A DNA stretch of 26,883 bases from Sulfuricurvum sp. Lineage in GTDB: Bacteria; Campylobacterota; Campylobacteria; Campylobacterales; Sulfurimonadaceae. Shown one piece after another: positions 22,091-26,883 of this stretch. A program made the position numbers and the translations under genes. The notes beneath the pieces were generated by a model that searched no databases, was not told the origin of the DNA, and saw nothing but the letters and a program-made list of their open reading frames with translations. Within the stretch, counting starts at the first letter, position 1. Every line of letters begins with the position of its first letter. The stretch spans positions 1-26,883 of the forward strand of contig DZBC01000003.1 in NCBI GenBank assembly GCA_022729835.1, in the 5' to 3' direction.

Positions 22091-23041
22091 ATGACCGATA
22101 AACTCTCCTTTGAACGTCCCCTTTATGTCTTAGCGCCACTGGCTGGCTATACCGATCTGCCCTTTCGCAGTGTCGTCAAAAAGTTCGGTGCAGATTTGAC
22201 GGTCAGCGAAATGATCAGCTCCAACGCTCTGGCCTACGGTTCGCAAAAGAGTTTTAAAATGCTTGAAAAAAGCCCCAATGAAGATCCCTATTCGGTGCAG
22301 ATTGCCGGTGCCGATCCTATGGTTGTGGCTAGGGCAGTTGAGCTGCTCAACCCCATCGAAGGGATCGACATTATCGATTTCAATTGCGGCTGTCCGGTGC
22401 CCAAAATCGTTAGTCATGGATCGGGGAGTTCGCTGCTGCGTGATTTGAAACTTATGGCCACGCTGATCCGCACCATCAAGGCGACATCGTGCAAATCGAC
22501 GACATCGGTCAAGGTACGGCTGGGATTTGATGAGAAAAATCATATTGAGATCGCCAAAGTGGTTGAAGAGAGTGGGGCGGATTTTATTGCAGTACATGGC
22601 CGCACCCGCGCTGGAAAGTTCAAATCTGAAGTCGATTACGACGCGATAGCCCAGATGAAAGAGGTGGTTTCGATCCCAGTGATTGCCAACGGAGATATCG
22701 ATTCGTATGAGAAGGCGCAGTGGGTACTGAAGCACACCAAAGCAGATGGTGTGATGATTGGGCGGGGTGCGGTGGGTGCGCCGTGGATCTTCCACCAGCT
22801 TAAAAGTGGTGAAGCGCAGATTGATCTAAAAGTCAAACACGCGATCATCATGGAGCACTTTGACCGCATGATCGAGTTTTACGGAGCCTATGGTGTGACG
22901 ATGTTCCGTAAGCATACACACACCTACTCCAAAGGCTACGCCGGTGCTTCTGTGATGCGCGACGCGGTTAATCGCATCGAAGATGTGGCCACCTATCGAG
23001 AGGTGATCGACACATTTTTTGCCACCTCTACGATGGTTTAG
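22091..23041 (+). CDS. dusB: tRNA dihydrouridine synthase
   Basis: This 316-residue flavoenzyme has a TIM barrel beginning LAPLAGYTDLPFRSVVKKFG. SEMISSNALAYG follows, then the catalytic-site FNCGCPVPKIVSHGSGSSLL with the proton-donor Cys at 101. VKVRLGFDEKNHIEIAK, IAVHGRTRAGKF, VIANGDID and VMIGRGAVGAPWIF complete the Dus pattern and FMN phosphate site. It reduces specific uridines in tRNA to dihydrouridine. The DusB subclass is the best guess from the motif style. No proper Shine-Dalgarno precedes the ATG; that space is filled by TTACATGTAA (22079-22088), itself fused to a strong inverted repeat. It converges on the fliO-like gene with a 4-nt overlap of stops. Confidence 0.93.
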   Translation: MTDKLSFERPLYVLAPLAGYTDLPFRSVVKKFGADLTVSEMISSNALAYGSQKSFKMLEKSPNEDPYSVQIAGADPMVVARAVELLNPIEGIDIIDFNCGCPVPKIVSHGSGSSLLRDLKLMATLIRTIKATSCKSTTSVKVRLGFDEKNHIEIAKVVEESGADFIAVHGRTRAGKFKSEVDYDAIAQMKEVVSIPVIANGDIDSYEKAQWVLKHTKADGVMIGRGAVGAPWIFHQLKSGEAQIDLKVKHAIIMEHFDRMIEFYGAYGVTMFRKHTHTYSKGYAGASVMRDAVNRIEDVATYREVIDTFFATSTMV

Positions 23042-23868
23042 CCAGAAGCTTTCTCTTTGTAGCTCTCAAATATTGCTTCACTCTGATGGGTGTCGAGCTG
23101 TAGATAGGTTTCGAGTTGCGCTTCGTTTTTTTTCAGAATCGTTTCAAAATCATTTTGGGTGACGGGTTTGTCACCGTAAAATTTGTCTAGCACAATGTTG
23201 TTGTTGCCGATAATAACCAGATAGCTGGCTTCGGCGTATTCGAGCATAACGACGCTGTTGTGTGCATCAAGTGGTTTTTGAAAGCGAATAGTTGCGTTTT
23301 TGGAGGCATCGCTTGGAGCAGATTTGTTGAATACGGTAGGCTTGGCGCCTGTTGATGCACTTTTTTGGATCCCTTTTTTGAGCCACCATGTAATCAGGAT
23401 GCCGATGATAAGGATCAGCGCCACGATCGCATAATTCATACCAAGAGCACTCTCTTTTTTGGTGGGTAGGAGTGTGGACGAAGCCGAAGTAGCGCCATCG
23501 GGTGTTTTGGTCGGTGTAGCCACTGCAAAACGAAGTCTCAGCCCGTAGGCATCGGCCGTTTTGGATGCCTGCATGCCGATGTTGGCAGGTGTTTTGGCAA
23601 TGATCTGCGTGCCGCTTCCAGAGGGCGAGAGGGTAAGGGAACTCAAAAACGCCGAAGAGAGGGTTTTTTGTTTGACAGATTCGATTTGGGCATCATCTAG
23701 TTTGATGATGATGGTGTCGTTTTGACGCAATTGGCGCAGCGTGCCCTCAAAAGGGGTGTCAAAGGTGAGCATAATATCGACACGATCTGAACGGTCATAG
23801 ACGTTATAGCTGAGTATCTGAGAGCCAAACAGCCAAAGCGGCACCAGAAGCAGGATCAATGCGTTCAT
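23038..23868 (-). CDS. fliO: FliO-like flagellar export protein with large periplasmic domain
   Basis: The 276-residue product has a signal peptide (about 1-16). It is followed by a beta-rich periplasmic region (about 17-116; DRVDIMLTFDTPFEGTL, NDTIIIKLDDAQ) that looks like an AMIN domain, then a Ser/Thr-rich linker. A single helix (about 145-162, YAIVALILIIGILITWW) and a cytoplasmic segment with NSVVMLEYAEASYLVIIGN follow, the last being the FliO-type pattern after a membrane helix. FliO helps assemble FliP in the export gate. The ATGA overlap with fliN supports the call, since fliN-fliO neighbours are common. From memory, H. pylori and C. jejuni have comparable long FliO proteins. The FliO call is moderate and the AMIN call is inference. 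Confidence 0.68.
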   Translation of the reverse strand: MNALILLLVPLWLFGSQILSYNVYDRSDRVDIMLTFDTPFEGTLRQLRQNDTIIIKLDDAQIESVKQKTLSSAFLSSLTLSPSGSGTQIIAKTPANIGMQASKTADAYGLRLRFAVATPTKTPDGATSASSTLLPTKKESALGMNYAIVALILIIGILITWWLKKGIQKSASTGAKPTVFNKSAPSDASKNATIRFQKPLDAHNSVVMLEYAEASYLVIIGNNNIVLDKFYGDKPVTQNDFETILKKNEAQLETYLQLDTHQSEAIFESYKEKASG

Positions 23869-24200
23869 AGTCTCTCCTTTGAGAGATAGTAGATAACGGC
23901 GCTGGAGTCGAGCACTTCGTTGATGCGGATGGCTAGGTTTTTTTCATAAACCATCACTTCACCTTTGCCGATGATACGGCCATTGACATACGATTCGACA
24001 CTCTCCCCCGCTGGTTTGTTCAGATCAATTACCGAACCTTTTTCGAGCTTGAGGATGTTGGCGATACTAAGTTCGGTCTCTCCAAGATCGGCAACGAATT
24101 CAATCTCCATATCGAGCAGTCCCTCGTAATTCATCCAATTTAGCTCTTCTGGGGTGAAGCGCTTTTCGAGTACTTTAGCGATGTGGAGTTCTTCGGCCAT
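23865..24200 (-). CDS. fliN: Flagellar motor switch protein FliN
   Basis: This 111-residue protein is a compact SpoA (CheC-FliN) domain. It starts with MNYEGLLDMEIEFVADLGET, then ILKLEKGSVIDLNKPAGESV, VESYVNGRIIGKGEVMVY, and ends NLAIRINEVLD, the standard FliN succession. FliN lies at the base of the C ring, controls rotor switching and docks export cargo with FliH. It directly abuts the CheX-like gene upstream and overlaps the FliO-like gene downstream by 4 nt. It lacks the long N-terminal extension found in FliY. Confidence 0.95.
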   Translation of the reverse strand: MAEELHIAKVLEKRFTPEELNWMNYEGLLDMEIEFVADLGETELSIANILKLEKGSVIDLNKPAGESVESYVNGRIIGKGEVMVYEKNLAIRINEVLDSSAVIYYLSKERL

Positions 24201-24626
24201 TTAGCTCAGTTCCTTTAGGGCGATCAGCATGCTTTCAGTCTTAATGCGTAAAGCGGCCAGCGCGTCATACGCTAGATCAAAACGCTCATGGGCAACAAAG
24301 TGAGGCGTACCGATGCTAAAAGGATTGGTGCCCCTCTCCTCGGAGATCACTTTGGCGCTGCCGATAACCATGTTGGCAACTTCCAGTGCAACATCCCTCA
24401 GCGTCACTTCGTCACTCTCCTCTTCACCCAAAAATAAAAATGCGATGATGCGCATCAGCGTTTCGTCACAAGCGACGTAGACGCGATACAAAGCCCCATT
24501 CTGATCGGTTATATCGATGTAAGCAATAAGTGTTCTCACTTCAGGAATATCATCTACCAGCATACAAGAAGAGTCTAGCTGATGCTGCGCAAAATTGTGG
24601 GCTGCAGCGATTATGTCATCGATCAT
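24201..24626 (-). CDS. CheX/CheC-like putative chemotaxis phosphatase
   Basis: This is a 141-residue protein without signal or membrane segments. A central LRDVALEVANMVIGSAKVIS matches the E-x2-N-M-x-x-G-x-A helix of CheX/CheC-type CheY-P phosphatases, where the Glu and Asn act on the phosphoaspartate. NPFSIGTPHFVAHERF follows, as the beta segment after this helix does in CheX. A second copy of the E-x2-N helix is absent, as in CheX. It probably dephosphorylates a CheY-like protein or binds the switch. Its stop directly touches the fliN ATG, so it is the first gene of the operon and would sit at the motor. The family match is reasonable; activity is inferred. Confidence 0.7.
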   Translation of the reverse strand: MIDDIIAAAHNFAQHQLDSSCMLVDDIPEVRTLIAYIDITDQNGALYRVYVACDETLMRIIAFLFLGEEESDEVTLRDVALEVANMVIGSAKVISEERGTNPFSIGTPHFVAHERFDLAYDALAALRIKTESMLIALKELS

Positions 24627-24714
24627 TCAACATCCGTTTGTTTTATGAATTCCAAAGATTATACGCAAAGCGGTGTAAAACTCTTATTAATCCCCATCCT
24701 AAGCGCTAACGGGG

Positions 24715-24720
24715 TATAAT
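24715..24720 (+). promoter_or_regulatory. -10 TATAAT promoter for the TauE/SafE-uvrA unit
   Basis: A perfect TATAAT preceded by GGGG, 24 nt before the ATG, in the divergent gap shared with the CheX-like operon. The context GGGTATAATC is nearly the same as that before accD. Confidence 0.6.
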
Positions 24721-24743
24721 CACGCCTTTGCAGAGGGAGAAAT

Positions 24744-25490
24744 ATGGGGATCGAACTGGCGCTACTTGGGGTGTTCGTCGGGATACTTTCGGGCTTTTTT
24801 GGTATTGGAGGCGGGACGATTTTGGTGCCGGCGCTGCTGCTGATGGGGCTGGATATCAAAGCGGCGATCAGCATCTCCATTGTGCAGATGGTCTTTAGCT
24901 CCATTTACGGTAGCTACCTCAACCAAAAAAAAGGCACGCTTGATATGACGACCGTGCTGTATACGGGTGTGGGCGGCTTTGTAGGTGGACTCTTTAGTGC
25001 GACGATTATTTCGACCTTTAGCTCTACGTTGTTGGAAGCCGTATTTTTGGGCTTTGTGCTTTTTGCACTTGCTCGGCTTATGATGACTTCGGTACATGTA
25101 AGCGTCACGCCATTGCGGAAGGTGCATCCTGCGGTGCTGTTTTTGATCGGACTCTTTTTGGGCGCTTTTGCCACTTCGATCGGGGTAGGCGGCTCCATTT
25201 TGCTGGTGCCGATTCTGGCAAGTTTCTTACATGTACCGCTCAAAAATGCCATCTCTGCAGGGCTCTTTTTTGTGGTCTTCTCCTCTATTTCGGCATTGAT
25301 TTCTCTGTCTTATTCGGGGATGATCGATTGGGAGCATGGCATCATGGTCGGTGTGGGTTCCTTGGTGGGGGTCTATATCGGGATTTGGCTCAAGCATCTG
25401 AGTAGTGATCGGCTTTCAAAAACGATGTTGCTGATTTTTTACCTGCAGATTGCGCTCTATTTGGCTTATCGACTTATCAAGGGAGCATAA
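24744..25490 (+). CDS. TauE/SafE family (sulfite/sulfonate-type) anion exporter
   Basis: This is a 248-residue protein of about eight helices with the internal duplication typical of TauE/SafE. The first half carries GFFGIGGGTILVPALLLMG and the second GAFATSIGVGGSILLVPIL. Members export sulfite, sulfoacetate or related organosulfur anions, or import small anions. The substrate here is unknown, but a sulfur compound fits the sulfur flavour of nearby genes. GAGGGAG precedes the ATG, and a TATAAT at 24715-24720 is well placed as promoter. uvrA follows after 3 nt and so is likely transcribed with it. Two variant palindromes lie in it, one in a Val-His-Val frame and one in a Leu-His-Val frame. Confidence 0.9.
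   Translation: MGIELALLGVFVGILSGFFGIGGGTILVPALLLMGLDIKAAISISIVQMVFSSIYGSYLNQKKGTLDMTTVLYTGVGGFVGGLFSATIISTFSSTLLEAVFLGFVLFALARLMMTSVHVSVTPLRKVHPAVLFLIGLFLGAFATSIGVGGSILLVPILASFLHVPLKNAISAGLFFVVFSSISALISLSYSGMIDWEHGIMVGVGSLVGVYIGIWLKHLSSDRLSKTMLLIFYLQIALYLAYRLIKGA
25092..25101. repeat. GTACATGTAA, variant palindrome
   Basis: One-base variant in the TauE/SafE gene, read as Val-His-Val. Confidence 0.75.
25227..25236. repeat. TTACATGTAC, variant palindrome
   Basis: One-base variant in the same gene, 135 nt after the previous one, read as Leu-His-Val. Confidence 0.75.
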
Positions 25491-25493
25491 AGA

Positions 25494-26883
25494 ATGAAAA
25501 ACAGCATTAAAATTTTTGGAGCGCGGGAGAATAACCTCAAAAACATCTCGCTGGAGATCCCCAAAAATGCACTCATTGTTTGTACGGGCTTAAGCGGTAG
25601 CGGCAAGTCCACGCTCGCTTTTGACACCCTCTACGCCGAAGGGCAGCGCCGCTACATCGAGTCGCTCTCAAGCTACGCCAGACAGTTTTTGGATCGTATC
25701 GGCAAGCCTGATGTGGACAAGATCGAAGGGCTCACCCCCGCCATCGCCATCGATCAAAAAAGCACTTCCAAAAATCCCCGTTCCACCGTCGGCACCATTA
25801 CCGAAATTTATGACTACCTGCGCTTGCTCTATGCGCGTATCGGTGTACAGCACTGCCATCTCTGCGGCAAAAGGATCACGCAGATGAGCGCCGCTGATAT
25901 CATCGAGCAGGTGATGCGCTTGCCTGAGGGTGCCAAGGTGGCGATCATGGCGCCGCTGGTGCGTGAGAAGAAGGGTAGTTTCAACGATATGATCGCCTCA
26001 CTGGTACACAAGGGCTACGTGCGCGCCCAGATTGATGGGGTGCAGGTGCGTCTTGATGAAGAGATTGATCTCTCCAAAACCAAAAAACACACCATAAAAG
26101 CGATCATCGACCGCACCGTCATCCGCGAAGAGAACCGTGACCGTATCGCGCAGGACCTCGAAAAAGCGCTGCAAGAGAGTTATGGCGAGGTGGAGCTAGA
26201 GATATTCAACCCCGAAGAGGTGGGGCTTAGCGAAAAGCTGATCCACTACAGCGAACACAACGCCTGTTTTGACTGCAAAGTGAGCTTCGAGCCGCTGGAG
26301 CCGCTTTCGTTTTCGTTTAACTCGCCAAAAGGAGCGTGCAGTGAGTGCGACGGTCTGGGCATCCGCTACGCGCTGGACCATGATAAGATCGTGGATCGTG
26401 ACCTTTCCATCGAAAAGGGGGCTGTACGGATCATGTACGGCTTCAATAAGGGTTATTACTTTTTGTTTCTCAAAGCTTTTTGTGCCTCGGCGGGGATTAA
26501 TACGCAGATTCCTTTTGATGAGCTTGAATCGCATCAGCAAAAAGCGATCATGCACGGCGGCATCGAGGAGGTGACCTTCAAGTGGAAAGAGCACCCCGTA
26601 ACACGCGTCTGGCCGGGGGTGATCAAGATCGCTTACGATATGTTCAAAGATGAAAAAGAGCTCGCCGACTTTATGAGCGAGAAGCCCTGTAGCGTCTGCG
26701 GCGCGAACCGTCTGCGGCGCGAAAGTCTGGCCGTGAAGGTGAAGGACAAGGGGATCGCGGATGTGATTTCGATGCCGATTGAGCAGAGTTTCCGCTGGTT
26801 TAGCGATGAATCCAATTTTACGTATTTGCGTGCCCAAGAGCGCATGATCGCCGAACCCGTGCTCAAAGAGATCAATGAACGGC
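25494..26883 (+). CDS. uvrA: Excinuclease ABC subunit UvrA, 3' part outside window
   Basis: The frame is open from ATG 25494 to the last base, giving the first 463 residues of a protein that is usually about 940. It begins IFGARENNLKNISLEIPKN, with Walker A GLSGSGKSTLAFDTLYAEGQ and then RRYIESLSSYARQFL. Zinc-binding segments HCHLCGK, CFDCKVSFEPLEPLSFSFN and GACSECDGLG follow, and PCSVCGANRLRRESLAV comes later. UvrA dimers find bulky DNA lesions and load UvrB in nucleotide excision repair. It starts 3 nt after the TauE gene. It contains no copy of the TACATGTA palindrome. No frameshift or stop is seen. Confidence 0.97.
   Translation, partial: MKNSIKIFGARENNLKNISLEIPKNALIVCTGLSGSGKSTLAFDTLYAEGQRRYIESLSSYARQFLDRIGKPDVDKIEGLTPAIAIDQKSTSKNPRSTVGTITEIYDYLRLLYARIGVQHCHLCGKRITQMSAADIIEQVMRLPEGAKVAIMAPLVREKKGSFNDMIASLVHKGYVRAQIDGVQVRLDEEIDLSKTKKHTIKAIIDRTVIREENRDRIAQDLEKALQESYGEVELEIFNPEEVGLSEKLIHYSEHNACFDCKVSFEPLEPLSFSFNSPKGACSECDGLGIRYALDHDKIVDRDLSIEKGAVRIMYGFNKGYYFLFLKAFCASAGINTQIPFDELESHQQKAIMHGGIEEVTFKWKEHPVTRVWPGVIKIAYDMFKDEKELADFMSEKPCSVCGANRLRRESLAVKVKDKGIADVISMPIEQSFRWFSDESNFTYLRAQERMIAEPVLKEINER

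Noticed and set aside
2077..25236. TTACATGTAA as a transcription-factor operator set or classical DNA uptake sequence
   Set aside because: Most copies are deep inside coding regions of unrelated genes, so an operator set is unlikely. Known uptake words are mostly non-palindromic and other families use methylation, so I keep uptake only as one hypothesis, not a call.
1..26883. Mobile elements, CRISPR, tRNA or rRNA genes
   Set aside because: I looked for spaced direct repeats, transposase motifs and cloverleaf or 16S/23S-like stretches and saw none. Every gap is short and accounted for.

Overview
The window is a gene-dense chromosomal stretch with about half G+C. It most resembles a flagellated, free-living member of the Campylobacterota (Epsilonproteobacteria), perhaps of the Sulfurimonas/Sulfuricurvum type. 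The assignment is inference from gene content and order. The pointers are a CcsBA-type fused cytochrome c assembly protein, a small RecO, a motA-motB-fliP cluster, a fliN-fliO cluster, and the series accD - rlmH - dksA - membrane protein - dus, which I recall from Campylobacter jejuni. There are 28 coding sequences. The first (ccsA) and last (uvrA) are cut by the window edges. I see no tRNA, rRNA, CRISPR array, transposase or phage gene, and no gap over about 200 bases between genes.

Layout. 1-5315 is envelope work: cytochrome c maturation, a lytic transglycosylase, then a small membrane-lipid/glycan group (flippase-like protein and ArnT-like glycosyltransferase on the minus strand, PAP2 phosphatase on the plus strand). 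5363-9470 is a tight motility operon: motA, motB, fliP, trmA and an unassigned periplasmic coiled-coil/SH3-like protein. 9477-11014 is a small sulfur/redox-looking group: a secreted rhodanese, a DUF4395 membrane protein and a cysteine-free Rrf2-type regulator. 11017-12628 (minus) holds a solitary D12-class DNA adenine methyltransferase behind recO. 12794-18611 is gltBD, the glutamate synthase. 18811-23041 is a housekeeping operon: accD, a thiE-like gene, rlmH, a dksA-family gene, an unknown membrane protein and a tRNA dihydrouridine synthase. 23038-24626 (minus) is a flagellar switch/export operon: CheX-like protein, fliN and fliO-like protein. 24744-26883 is a TauE/SafE exporter followed by uvrA.

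The most unusual signal is not a gene. The perfect palindrome TTACATGTAA occurs exactly 10 times in 26.9 kb, where about 0.03 would be expected by chance, and its core TACATGTA occurs 14 times where about 0.4 would be expected. It is scattered mostly inside unrelated genes on both strands, and it dictates codon choice: every Leu-His-Val I find in these proteins is written TTA-CAT-GTA. This looks like a highly iterated palindrome comparable in concept to cyanobacterial HIP1. Two copies lie in or at the end of the solitary DNA methyltransferase gene. That invites, but does not prove, a link between modification or self-recognition and the motif.
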